A stretch of 64,000 nt of DNA, taken from assembly GCF_963678635.1 (NCBI RefSeq), contig NC_087067.1:18421639-18485638 (forward strand), given 5' to 3'. This DNA comes from Symsagittifera roscoffensis. Lineage: Eukaryota; Xenacoelomorpha; Acoela; Convolutidae. A program made the translations under genes and the position numbers. Under the pieces are notes generated by a model that had not been told where the DNA came from, did not search any database, and saw nothing but the letters and a program-made list of their open reading frames with translations. The first letter of the stretch is position 1. Every line of letters begins with the position of its first letter. This document shows positions 10,867 through 22,985 of this stretch, one piece after another.

Positions 10867-11036
10867 TACTTCGAATTTTTAAAATTTCAAAATACCAGAA
10901 TATTTTGACCTTCACCGTTTTACTAATCGTTCCAATAACGTTATTAATCGTTTAAAACCGTCAATTCGGAAGGTTCGCTGCTAAAATTCCGAATCTGCTG
11001 AATTTGCATTTTGGTCCATTTTGGTCGAATGTCACA

Positions 11037-11039
11037 GTT
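11037..11039. repeat. Target-site duplication, right copy (gtt)
   Basis: Partner of gtt at 6723-6725. It lies within the acceptor 3' strand of the interrupted tRNA-like unit. Confidence 0.6.
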
Positions 11040-11108
11040 GCTGTCCAGGATCGAACTGGAGACCTTCTGCGTGTATGGCAGACGTGATAACCGCTACACC
11101 ACCGCATC
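11037..11108 (-). pseudogene. tRNA-Val-like unit split by the mobile element
   Basis: The discriminator and first acceptor bases lie at 6722-6725 and the rest continues here. The anticodon loop is CATACAC: anticodon UAC but position 33 is A, not U. The insertion point falls inside the 3' acceptor strand. Confidence 0.8.
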
Positions 11109-11323
11109 TGAGCTTACTCAAGTAGCTTCTTTTTCTTGTTTTGTATGCAGACCTGGAATTTTTGCCATCAGTGCGTTTTTCGAAAATTACGGAAAATTTT
11201 CGAATGTCATATGAAAATTCGTCACGTGTCAGGCAATTTTTCTGGAGTTAGTTGAAATAAATTTTTCAACGAACAAAATCTTTGTACAGTCCTTATTCAA
11301 CATTTTTATGATAATTGATTAGA

Positions 11324-11396
11324 TGAAGCTATCATGGATCGAACTGGAGACTTTCTGCGTGTGAGGCAGACGTGATAACCGCTTCACTACAGCACC
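11324..11396 (-). pseudogene. tRNA-Val-like unit with CAC anticodon
   Basis: The loop CTCACAC has U33 and anticodon CAC. The T stem is damaged (atcatgg) and the acceptor carries tgaagct, so folding is doubtful. Confidence 0.6.
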
Positions 11397-11731
11397 TGAG
11401 CTTTTTTAAGTAGCTTCTTTTTCTTGTTTTGCAGACCTGGAATTTTTGTCATCCATGCAATTGTCGAAAATTACGGAAAAAATTTCCCATGTCTTTTTGT
11501 ATTTTCGTCACGTGTCAGGTAATTTTTCTGGAGTAGCTTCTTTTTCTTGATTTGCAGGCCTAGAATTTTTGTCATCAGTGCATTTGTCGTAAATTACGGA
11601 AAAATTTCCCATGTCTTATTGTATTTTCGTCACGTTCAAAGCATTTTTTCTGGAGTTAGTTGGAATATAATTTTCAACGAACAAAATCTTTGTACAGTCC
11701 TTATTCATCAATTTTATGATAATTGACTCAA

Positions 11732-11804
11732 TGATGCTGTCCAGTACCGATTTGAAGACCTTCTGCGTGTCAGGCAGACGCGCTAACCGCTACACCACAG
11801 CACC
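11732..11804 (-). pseudogene. tRNA-Val-like unit with GAC anticodon
   Basis: The loop CTGACAC places GAC at 34-36. The T-arm is altered (taccgatttgaag), so it is probably non-functional. Confidence 0.55.
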
Positions 11805-13071
11805 TGAGCTTTTTCAAGTAGCTTCTTTTTCTTGTTTTGCAGACCTGGAATTTTTGTCATCAGTTCATATGTCAAAAGTTACGTAAAAATTTCGCATGAC
11901 TTATTGTAATTTCATCACGTGTCAGGCAATTGTCTGGAGTTAGTTTTACCATATTTTCCAATGAGAAAATCTTTGTGCAATCCATATTTATCAATTCTAT
12001 GAAACTGGACTTTCTGATGCTGTCCAGGATCGAACTGGAGACCTTCTGCGTGTAAGGCAGACGTGATAACCGCTACACCACTGCATCTGAGATTACTCAA
12101 GTAGCTTCTTTTTCTTGTTTTGCAGACCTGGAATTTTTGTCATCACTGCATTTTTTGAAAATTACGGAAAATTTTCGCATGCCTTAATGAAATTTCGTCA
12201 CGTGTCAGGCAATTTTTCTGGAGTTAGTTGAAATAAATTTTGCAACGAACAAATTTTTTGTACAGTCCATATTCAACATTTTTATGACAGTTGATTTCCT
12301 GATGCTATCCAGGATCGAACTGGAGACCTTCTGCGTGTAAGGCAGACGTGCGAAGCGCTACACCACCGCATCTGAGCTTACTCAAGTAGCTTCTTTTTCT
12401 TGTTTTGTATGCAGACCTGGAATTTTTGCCATCAGTGCGTTTTTCGAAAATTACGGAAAATTTTCGCATGTCATATGAAAATTCGTCACGTGTCAGGCAA
12501 TTTTTCTGGAGTTAGTTGAAATAAATTTTTCAACGAACAAAATCTTTGTACAGTCCTTATTCAACATTTTTATGACAATTGACTTCCTGATGCTATCCAG
12601 GATCGAACTGGAGACCTTCTGCGTATTAGGCAAACGTGAGAAGCGCTACACCACAGCACCTGAGCTTCTCAAGTAGCATTTTGTTCTTGTTTTGTATGCA
12701 GACCTGGAATTTTCGTCATCAGTGCATATTTCAAAAGTTACGAAAAAATTTCGCTTGTCTTATAGAAATTCCGTCAGGTGTCAGGCAATTCTTCTGGAGT
12801 TAGCTTTACCGTATTTTGCAATTAACAAACTCTTTGCGCATTTCCTATTTATCAATTCTATGAAACTGGACTTTCTGATGCTGTCCAGGATCGCACTGGA
12901 GACCTTCCGCGTGTATGGCAGACGTGATAACCGCTACACCACCGCATCTGAGCTTACTCAAGTAGCTTCTTTTTCTTGTTTTGTATGCAGACCTGGAATT
13001 TTTGCCATCAGTGCGTTTTTCGAAAATTACGGAAAATTTTCGCATGTCATATGAAAATTCGTCACGTGTCA

Positions 13072-16000
13072 GGCAATTTTTCTGGAGTTAGTTGAAATAA
13101 ATTTTTCAACGAACAAAATCTTTGTACAGTCCTTATTCAACATTTTTATGACAATTGACTTCCTGAATCTATCCAGGATCGAACTGGAGACCTTCTGTGT
13201 GTAAGGCAAACGTGAGAAGCGCTACACCACAGCACCTGAGCTTCTCAAGTAGCATTTTGTTCTTGTTTTGCAGACCTGGAATTTTCGTCATCAGTGCATA
13301 TTTCAAAAGTTACGAAAAAATTTCGCTTGTCTTATAGAAATTCCGTCAGGTGTCAGGCAATTCTTCTGGAGTTAGCTTTACCGTATTTTGCAATTAACAA
13401 ACTCTTTGCGCATTTCCTATTTATCAATTCTATGAAACTGGAATTTCTGATGCTGTCCAGGATCGAACTGGAGACCTTCTGCGTGTATGGCAGACTTGAT
13501 AACCGCTACACCACAGCACCTGAGCTTTCTGAAGTAGCTTCTTTTTCTTGTTTTGCAGACCTGGAATTTTTGTCATCAGTGCATTTTTCGGAAATAACGA
13601 AAAATTTTCGCAAGTCTTGATGAATGTTTGTCACCTGTCAGGCAGTTTTTCTGGAGTTAGTTGAAATATATTTTTCAACGAACAAAATCTTTGTACAGTC
13701 CTTATTCGTAATTTTTATGACGATTGACTTTCTGATGCTGTACCGGGTTGACTTGGAGACCTGCTGCATGTTAGGTAGACGTGATAACCGCTACATCACA
13801 GCATCTCAGCTTACTCAAGTAGCTTCTTTTTCTTGTTTTGCATGCAGACCTGGAATTTTTGTCATCAGTGTATTTTTCTAAAATTACGGAAAATTTTCGC
13901 ATGTCTTAATTTATTTTTGTCACATGTTAGGCAATTTTTCCTGGAGTTAATTGAAATATATATTTTTCAACGAACAAATTCTTTGTACAGTCAGTATTCA
14001 TCATTTTTATGGTAGTTGACTTTCTGATGCTGTCCAGGATCGAACTGGAGACCTTCTGCGTGTAAGTCAGACGTGATAACCGCTACAACACTGCAAGTAG
14101 CTTTCTCAAGTAGCTTCTTTTTCTTGTTTTGCAGACCTGGAATTTTTGTCATCAGTGCATAAGTCAAAAGTCACTGAAAAATTTCGCATGTCAGGCATTT
14201 TTTCTGGAGTCAGTTTCACCGTATTTTCCAATGAACAAAATTTTTTTGCAATCCATTTTTATCAATTCTATGAAACTGCACTTTCTGATGCTATCGAGGA
14301 TCGAACTGGAGACCTTCTGCGTGTAAGTCAGACGTTATAACCGCTACACCACAGCACCTGAGCTTTCCCAAGTAGCTTCTTTTTCTTGTTTTGCAGACCT
14401 GGAATTTTTGTCATCAGTGCATATTTCAAAAGTTACGAAAAAATTTCGCTTGTCTTAGAGAAATTCCGTCAGGTGTCAGGCAATTCTTCTGGAGTTAGCT
14501 TTACCGTATTTTGCAATTAACAAACTCTTTGCGCATTTCCTATTTATCAATTCTATGCAACTGGAATTTCTGATGCTGTCCAGGATCGAACTGGAGACCT
14601 TCTGCGTGTATGGCAGACTTGATAACCGCTACACCACAGCACCTGAGCTTTCTGAAGTAGCTTCTTTTTCTTGTTTTGCAGACCTGGAATTTTTGTCATC
14701 AGTGCATTTTTCGGAAATAACGAAAAATTTTCGCAAGTCTTGATGAATGTTTGTCACCTGTCAGGCAGTTTTTCTGGAGTTAGTTGAAATATATTTTTCA
14801 ACGAACAAAATCTTTGTACAGTCCTTATTCGTAATTTTTATGACGATTGACTTTCTGATGCTGTACCGGGTTGACTTGGAGACCTGCTGCATGTTAGGCA
14901 GACGTGATAACCGCTACATCACAGCATCTCAGCTTACTCAAGTAGCTTCTTTTTCTTGTTTTGCATGCAGACCTGGAATTTTTGTCATCAGTGTATTTTT
15001 CTAAAATTACGGAAAATTTTCGCATGTCTTAATTTATTTTTGTCACATGTTAGGCAATTTTTCCTGGAGTTAATTGAAATATATATTTTTCAACGAACAA
15101 ATTCTTTGTACAGTCAGTATTCATCATTTTTATGGTAGTTGACTTTCTGATGCTGTCCAGGATCGAACTGGAGACCTTCTGCGTGTAAGTCAGACGTGAT
15201 AACCGCTACACCACTGCAAGTAGCTTTCTCAAGTAGCTTCTTTTTCTTGTTTTGCAGACCTGGAATTTTTGTCATCAGTGCATAAGTCAAAAGTCACTGA
15301 AAAATTTCGCATGTCAGGCATTTTTTCTGGAGTCAGTTTCACCGTATTTTCCAATGAACAAAATTTTTGTGCAATCCATTTTTATCAATTCTATGAAACT
15401 GCACTTTCTGATGCTATCGAGGATCGAACTGGAGACCTTCTGCGTGTAAGTCAGACGTTATAACCGCTACACCACAGCACCTGAGCTTTCCCAAAGAGCT
15501 TCTTTTTCTTGTTTTGCAGACCTGGAATTTTTGTCATCAGTGCATATGTCAAAAATTACGGAAAAATTTTGCATGTCAGGCATTTTTTCTGGAGTCAGTT
15601 TCACCGTATTTTCCAATGAACAAAATTTTTGTGCAGTCCATATTTATAAATTCTATGAAACTGGACTTTCTGATGCTTTCCAGGATTGAACTGGAGTCCT
15701 TATGCGTGAAAGGCAGACGTGCCAGCCGCTACACCACAGCACCTGAGCTTTCAGAAATAGCTTCTTTTTCTTGTTTTGTAGACCTGGAATTTTTGTCATC
15801 AGCGGGTTAGTTGAAAACTGCGGTAAAACTTCGCATGTCTTAATGTATTTTCGTCACGTGTCAGGCAACTTTTTCGGAGTTAACTGAAAAATATTTTTCA
15901 ACGAATAAAATCTTTGAACAGTCCTTATTCATCATTACTATGATAATTGACTTTCTGATGCTGTCCAGGATCGAACTGGAGACCTTCTGCGTGTAAGTCA

Positions 16001-18028
16001 GACGTGATAACCGCTACACCACTGCAACTAGATTTCTCAAAAAGCTTCTTTTTCTTGTTTTGCAGACCTGGAATTTTTGTCATCAGTGCATAAATCAAAA
16101 GTTACTGAAAAATTTCGCATGTCAGGCATTTTTTCTGGAGTCAGTTTCACCGTATTTTCCAATGAACAAAATTTTTGTGCAATCCATTTTTATCAATTCT
16201 ATGAAACTGCACTTTCTGATGCTATCGAGGATCGAACTGGAGACCTTCTGCGTGTAAGTCAGACGTGATAACCGCTACACCACTGCAAGTAGCTTTCTCA
16301 AGTAGCTTCTTTTTCTTGTTTTGCAGACCTGGAATTTTTGTCATCAGTGCATAAGTCAAAAGTCACTGAAAAATTTCGCATGTCAGGCATTTTTTCTGGA
16401 GTCAGTTTCACCGTATTTTCCAATGAACAAAATTTTTGTGCAATCCATTTTTATCAATTCTATGAAACTGCACTTTCTGATGCTATCGAGGATCGAACTG
16501 GAGACCTTCTGCGTGTAAGTCAGACGTTATAACCGCTACACCACAGCACCTGAGCTTTCCCAAAGAGCTTCTCTTTCTTGTTTTGCAGACCTGGAATTTT
16601 TGTCATCAGTGCATATGTCAAAAATTACGGAAAAATTTTGCATGTCAGGCATTTTTTCTGGAGTCAGTTTCACCGTATTTTCCAATGAACAAAATTTTTG
16701 TGCAGTCCATATTTATAAATTCTATGAAACTGGACTTTCTGATGCTTTCCAGGATTGAACTGGAGTCCTTATGCGTGAAAGGCAGACGTGCCAGCCGCTA
16801 CACCACAGCACCTGAGCTTTCAGAAATAGCTTCTTTTTCTTGTTTTGTAGACCTGGAATTTTTGTCATCAGCGGGTTAGTTGAAAACTGCGGTAAAACTT
16901 CGCATGTCTTAATGTATTTTCGTCACGTGTCAGGCAACTTTTTCGGAGTTAACTGAAAAATATTTTTCAACGAATAAAATCTTTGAACAGTCCTTATTCA
17001 TCATTACTATGATAATTGACTTTCTGATGCTGTCCAGGATCGAACTGGAGACCTTCTGCGTGTAAGTCAGACGTGATAACCGCTACACCACTGCAACTAG
17101 ATTTCTCAAAAAGCTTCTTTTTCTTGTTTTGCAGACCTGGAATTTTTGTCATCAGTGCATAAATCAAAAGTTACTGAAAAATTTCGCATGTCAGGCATTT
17201 TTTCTGGAGTCAGTTTCACCGTATTTTCCAATGAACAAAATTTTTGTGCAATCCATTTTTATCGATTCTATGAAACTGCACTTTCTGATGCTATCCAGGT
17301 TCGAACTGGAGACCTTCTGCGTGTAAGTCAGACGTTATAACCGCTACACCACAGCACCTGAGCTTTCCCAAGTAGCTTTTTTTTCTTGTTTTGCAGACCT
17401 GGAATTTTTGTCATCAGTGCATATGTCAAAAATTACGGAAAAATTTCGCATGTCAGGCTTTTTTCTGGAGTCAGTTTTACCGTATTTTCCAATGAACAAA
17501 ATTTTTGTGCAGTCCATATTTATAAATTCTATGAAACTGGACTTTCTGATGCTTTCCAGGATTGAACTGGAGTCCTTATTCGTGAAAGGCAGACGTGCCA
17601 GCCGCTACACCACAGCATCTTAGCTTACTCAAGTAGCTTCTTTTTCTTGTTTTGTATGCAGACCTGGAATTTTTGCCATCAGTGCGTTTTTCGAAAATTA
17701 CGGAAAATTTTCGCATGTCATATGAAAATTCGTCACGTGTCAGGCAATTTTTCTGGAGTTAGTTGAAGTATATTTTTCAACGAACAAAATCTTTGTACAG
17801 TCCTTATTCGTCATTTTTATGACGATTGACTTTCTGATGCTGTACCGGGTTGACTTGGAGACCTGCTGCATGTTAGGCAGACGTGATAACCGCAACATCA
17901 CAGCATCTGAGCTTACTCAAGTAGCTTCTTTTTTTGTTTTGCATGCACTGGAATTTTTGTCATCAGTGTATTTTTCGAAAATTACCGAAAATTTTCGCAT
18001 GTCTTAATTTATTTTCGTCACATGTTAA
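13072..18028 (-). repeat. 4957-bp, 18-monomer block, copy 1
   Basis: tRNA-like units lie at 13164, 13448, 13733, 14025, 14286, 14571, 14856, 15148, 15409, 15671, 15956, 16217, 16478, 16740, 17025, 17286, 17547 and 17835. The block has nested tandem duplications: 13624-14746 recurs at 14747 (1123 bp, four monomers) and 15514-16582 recurs at 16583 (1069 bp, four monomers). Units at 15671, 16740 and 17547 carry a UUC (Glu-type) anticodon with one anticodon-stem mismatch. Many others have gtaagtcag, which breaks pair 31-39. None in this block has a flawless cloverleaf that I could find. Confidence 0.93.
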
Positions 18029-21000
18029 GGCAATTTTTCTGGAGTTAGTTGAAATAAATTTTTCAACGAACAAAATCTTTGTACAGTCCTTATTCAACAT
18101 TTTTATGACAATTGACTTCCTGAATCTATCCAGGATCGAACTGGAGACCTTCTGTGTGTAAGGCAAACGTGAGAAGCGCTACACCACAGCACCTGAGCTT
18201 CTCAAGTAGCATTTTGTTCTTGTTTTGCAGACCTGGAATTTTCGTCATCAGTGCATATTTCAAAAGTTACGAAAAAATTTCGCTTGTCTTATAGAAATTC
18301 CGTCAGGTGTCAGGCAATTCTTCTGGAGTTAGCTTTACCGTATTTTGCAATTAACAAACTCTTTGCGCATTTCCTATTTATCAATTCTATGAAACTGGAA
18401 TTTCTGATGCTGTCCAGGATCGAACTGGAGACCTTCTGCGTGTATGGCAGACTTGATAACCGCTACACCACAGCACCTGAGCTTTCTGAAGTAGCTTCTT
18501 TTTCTTGTTTTGCAGACCTGGAATTTTTGTCATCAGTGCATTTTTCGGAAATAACGAAAAATTTTCGCAAGTCTTGATGAATGTTTGTCACCTGTCAGGC
18601 AGTTTTTCTGGAGTTAGTTGAAATATATTTTTCAACGAACAAAATCTTTGTACAGTCCTTATTCGTAATTTTTATGACGATTGACTTTCTGATGCTGTAC
18701 CGGGTTGACTTGGAGACCTGCTGCATGTTAGGTAGACGTGATAACCGCTACATCACAGCATCTCAGCTTACTCAAGTAGCTTCTTTTTCTTGTTTTGCAT
18801 GCAGACCTGGAATTTTTGTCATCAGTGTATTTTTCTAAAATTACGGAAAATTTTCGCATGTCTTAATTTATTTTTGTCACATGTTAGGCAATTTTTCCTG
18901 GAGTTAATTGAAATATATATTTTTCAACGAACAAATTCTTTGTACAGTCAGTATTCATCATTTTTATGGTAGTTGACTTTCTGATGCTGTCCAGGATCGA
19001 ACTGGAGACCTTCTGCGTGTAAGTCAGACGTGATAACCGCTACAACACTGCAAGTAGCTTTCTCAAGTAGCTTCTTTTTCTTGTTTTGCAGACCTGGAAT
19101 TTTTGTCATCAGTGCATAAGTCAAAAGTCACTGAAAAATTTCGCATGTCAGGCATTTTTTCTGGAGTCAGTTTCACCGTATTTTCCAATGAACAAAATTT
19201 TTGTGCAATCCATTTTTATCAATTCTATGAAACTGCACTTTCTGATGCTATCGAGGATCGAACTGGAGACCTTCTGCGTGTAAGTCAGACGTTATAACCG
19301 CTACACCACAGCACCTGAGCTTTCCCAAGTAGCTTCTTTTTCTTGTTTTGCAGACCTGGAATTTTTGTCATCAGTGCATATTTCAAAAGTTACGAAAAAA
19401 TTTCGCTTGTCTTAGAGAAATTCCGTCAGGTGTCAGGCAATTCTTCTGGAGTTAGCTTTACCGTATTTTGCAATTAACAAACTCTTTGCGCATTTCCTAT
19501 TTATCAATTCTATGCAACTGGAATTTCTGATGCTGTCCAGGATCGAACTGGAGACCTTCTGCGTGTATGGCAGACTTGATAACCGCTACACCACAGCACC
19601 TGAGCTTTCTGAAGTAGCTTCTTTTTCTTGTTTTGCAGACCTGGAATTTTTGTCATCAGTGCATTTTTCGGAAATAACGAAAAATTTTCGCAAGTCTTGA
19701 TGAATGTTTGTCACCTGTCAGGCAGTTTTTCTGGAGTTAGTTGAAATATATTTTTCAACGAACAAAATCTTTGTACAGTCCTTATTCGTAATTTTTATGA
19801 CGATTGACTTTCTGATGCTGTACCGGGTTGACTTGGAGACCTGCTGCATGTTAGGCAGACGTGATAACCGCTACATCACAGCATCTCAGCTTACTCAAGT
19901 AGCTTCTTTTTCTTGTTTTGCATGCAGACCTGGAATTTTTGTCATCAGTGTATTTTTCTAAAATTACGGAAAATTTTCGCATGTCTTAATTTATTTTTGT
20001 CACATGTTAGGCAATTTTTCCTGGAGTTAATTGAAATATATATTTTTCAACGAACAAATTCTTTGTACAGTCAGTATTCATCATTTTTATGGTAGTTGAC
20101 TTTCTGATGCTGTCCAGGATCGAACTGGAGACCTTCTGCGTGTAAGTCAGACGTGATAACCGCTACACCACTGCAAGTAGCTTTCTCAAGTAGCTTCTTT
20201 TTCTTGTTTTGCAGACCTGGAATTTTTGTCATCAGTGCATAAGTCAAAAGTCACTGAAAAATTTCGCATGTCAGGCATTTTTTCTGGAGTCAGTTTCACC
20301 GTATTTTCCAATGAACAAAATTTTTGTGCAATCCATTTTTATCAATTCTATGAAACTGCACTTTCTGATGCTATCGAGGATCGAACTGGAGACCTTCTGC
20401 GTGTAAGTCAGACGTTATAACCGCTACACCACAGCACCTGAGCTTTCCCAAAGAGCTTCTTTTTCTTGTTTTGCAGACCTGGAATTTTTGTCATCAGTGC
20501 ATATGTCAAAAATTACGGAAAAATTTTGCATGTCAGGCATTTTTTCTGGAGTCAGTTTCACCGTATTTTCCAATGAACAAAATTTTTGTGCAGTCCATAT
20601 TTATAAATTCTATGAAACTGGACTTTCTGATGCTTTCCAGGATTGAACTGGAGTCCTTATGCGTGAAAGGCAGACGTGCCAGCCGCTACACCACAGCACC
20701 TGAGCTTTCAGAAATAGCTTCTTTTTCTTGTTTTGTAGACCTGGAATTTTTGTCATCAGCGGGTTAGTTGAAAACTGCGGTAAAACTTCGCATGTCTTAA
20801 TGTATTTTCGTCACGTGTCAGGCAACTTTTTCGGAGTTAACTGAAAAATATTTTTCAACGAATAAAATCTTTGAACAGTCCTTATTCATCATTACTATGA
20901 TAATTGACTTTCTGATGCTGTCCAGGATCGAACTGGAGACCTTCTGCGTGTAAGTCAGACGTGATAACCGCTACACCACTGCAACTAGATTTCTCAAAAA

Positions 21001-22985
21001 GCTTCTTTTTCTTGTTTTGCAGACCTGGAATTTTTGTCATCAGTGCATAAATCAAAAGTTACTGAAAAATTTCGCATGTCAGGCATTTTTTCTGGAGTCA
21101 GTTTCACCGTATTTTCCAATGAACAAAATTTTTGTGCAATCCATTTTTATCAATTCTATGAAACTGCACTTTCTGATGCTATCGAGGATCGAACTGGAGA
21201 CCTTCTGCGTGTAAGTCAGACGTGATAACCGCTACACCACTGCAAGTAGCTTTCTCAAGTAGCTTCTTTTTCTTGTTTTGCAGACCTGGAATTTTTGTCA
21301 TCAGTGCATAAGTCAAAAGTCACTGAAAAATTTCGCATGTCAGGCATTTTTTCTGGAGTCAGTTTCACCGTATTTTCCAATGAACAAAATTTTTGTGCAA
21401 TCCATTTTTATCAATTCTATGAAACTGCACTTTCTGATGCTATCGAGGATCGAACTGGAGACCTTCTGCGTGTAAGTCAGACGTTATAACCGCTACACCA
21501 CAGCACCTGAGCTTTCCCAAAGAGCTTCTCTTTCTTGTTTTGCAGACCTGGAATTTTTGTCATCAGTGCATATGTCAAAAATTACGGAAAAATTTTGCAT
21601 GTCAGGCATTTTTTCTGGAGTCAGTTTCACCGTATTTTCCAATGAACAAAATTTTTGTGCAGTCCATATTTATAAATTCTATGAAACTGGACTTTCTGAT
21701 GCTTTCCAGGATTGAACTGGAGTCCTTATGCGTGAAAGGCAGACGTGCCAGCCGCTACACCACAGCACCTGAGCTTTCAGAAATAGCTTCTTTTTCTTGT
21801 TTTGTAGACCTGGAATTTTTGTCATCAGCGGGTTAGTTGAAAACTGCGGTAAAACTTCGCATGTCTTAATGTATTTTCGTCACGTGTCAGGCAACTTTTT
21901 CGGAGTTAACTGAAAAATATTTTTCAACGAATAAAATCTTTGAACAGTCCTTATTCATCATTACTATGATAATTGACTTTCTGATGCTGTCCAGGATCGA
22001 ACTGGAGACCTTCTGCGTGTAAGTCAGACGTGATAACCGCTACACCACTGCAACTAGATTTCTCAAAAAGCTTCTTTTTCTTGTTTTGCAGACCTGGAAT
22101 TTTTGTCATCAGTGCATAAATCAAAAGTTACTGAAAAATTTCGCATGTCAGGCATTTTTTCTGGAGTCAGTTTCACCGTATTTTCCAATGAACAAAATTT
22201 TTGTGCAATCCATTTTTATCGATTCTATGAAACTGCACTTTATGATGCTATCCAGGTTCGAACTGGAGACCTTCTGCGTGTAAGTCAGACGTTATAACCG
22301 CTACACCACAGCACCTGAGCTTTCCCAAGTAGCTTTTTTTTCTTGTTTTGCAGACCTGGAATTTTTGTCATCAGTGCATATGTCAAAAATTACGGAAAAA
22401 TTTCGCATGTCAGGCTTTTTTCTGGAGTCAGTTTTACCGTATTTTCCAATGAACAAAATTTTTGTGCAGTCCATATTTATAAATTCTATGAAACTGGACT
22501 TTCTGATGCTTTCCAGGATTGAACTGGAGTCCTTATTCGTGAAAGGCAGACGTGCCAGCCGCTACACCACAGCATCTTAGCTTACTCAAGTAGCTTCTTT
22601 TTCTTGTTTTGTATGCAGACCTGGAATTTTTGCCATCAGTGCGTTTTTCGAAAATTACGGAAAATTTTCGCATGTCATATGAAAATTCGTCACGTGTCAG
22701 GCAATTTTTCTGGAGTTAGTTGAAGTATATTTTTCAACGAACAAAATCTTTGTACAGTCCTTATTCGTCATTTTTATGACGATTGACTTTCTGATGCTGT
22801 ACCGGGTTGACTTGGAGACCTGCTGCATGTTAGGCAGACGTGATAACCGCAACATCACAGCATCTGAGCTTACTCAAGTAGCTTCTTTTTTTGTTTTGCA
22901 TGCACTGGAATTTTTGTCATCAGTGTATTTTTCGAAAATTACCGAAAATTTTCGCATGTCTTAATTTATTTTCGTCACATGTTAA
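18029..22985 (-). repeat. 4957-bp, 18-monomer block, copy 2
   Basis: Every unit of copy 1 recurs at +4957: 18121, 18405, 18690, 18982, 19243, 19528, 19813, 20105, 20366, 20628, 20913, 21174, 21435, 21697, 21982, 22243, 22504 and 22792. The copies are nearly identical; differences noticed include a base near 14248 versus 19205 and c/a near 17284/22241. Both junctions fall in the common ggcaattttt stretch of the linker, consistent with unequal crossing-over between monomers. The nested 1123-bp and 1069-bp duplications are also present, so they predate the large duplication. Confidence 0.93.

Larger units (their letters stand above)
6726..11036 (-). mobile_element. LTR-type element inserted in a tRNA-like unit
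   Basis: A 4311-bp segment unrelated to the satellite interrupts one monomer. Its outer ends form an imperfect inverted repeat (TGTAACATTCG on the left; the right end reads TGTGACATTCG on the opposite strand), giving the TG...CA ends of LTR elements. The trinucleotide gtt at 6723-6725 is repeated at 11037-11039. Removing the insert and one gtt restores a normal monomer. Terminal direct repeats of 914 and 832 bp flank a 2565-bp interior. Orientation is minus: TATATAA and AATAAA lie in the expected order in the repeats and the interior gene is on the minus strand. No reverse transcriptase, integrase or zinc-knuckle motif was seen, so it looks non-autonomous. Class assignment is inferred from structure only. 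Confidence 0.8.
10205..11036 (-). repeat. Terminal direct repeat, 5' LTR (832 bp, shortened)
   Basis: Homologous to 6809-7639 but lacking the 83 bp that should form the end of U5. On the minus strand the homology stops just after AAACATGT, where sequence unique to the interior begins. No primer-binding site can be recognised at the junction. It carries the same TATA box (10560-10566), CRE-like palindrome (10859-10866) and hairpins. An internal deletion, or copying from a spliced RNA, could explain the missing end. Confidence 0.75.
11109..13071 (-). repeat. tRNA-Val satellite, diverged monomers
   Basis: tRNA-like units lie at 11324 (anticodon CAC), 11732 (GAC), 12015, 12300, 12588 and 12876, with a 576-bp two-monomer period from about 12300. 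Between 11397 and 11731 one monomer is fused to the next without its tRNA: the linker runs to ctggag near 11530 and jumps straight to tagcttc. Divergence between monomers is higher than left of the element. Confidence 0.9.

Noticed and set aside
10205..11036. DNA transposon with long terminal inverted repeats
   Set aside because: The long repeats are direct, not inverted; only about 11 bp at the outer ends is inverted, as is normal for LTR ends.
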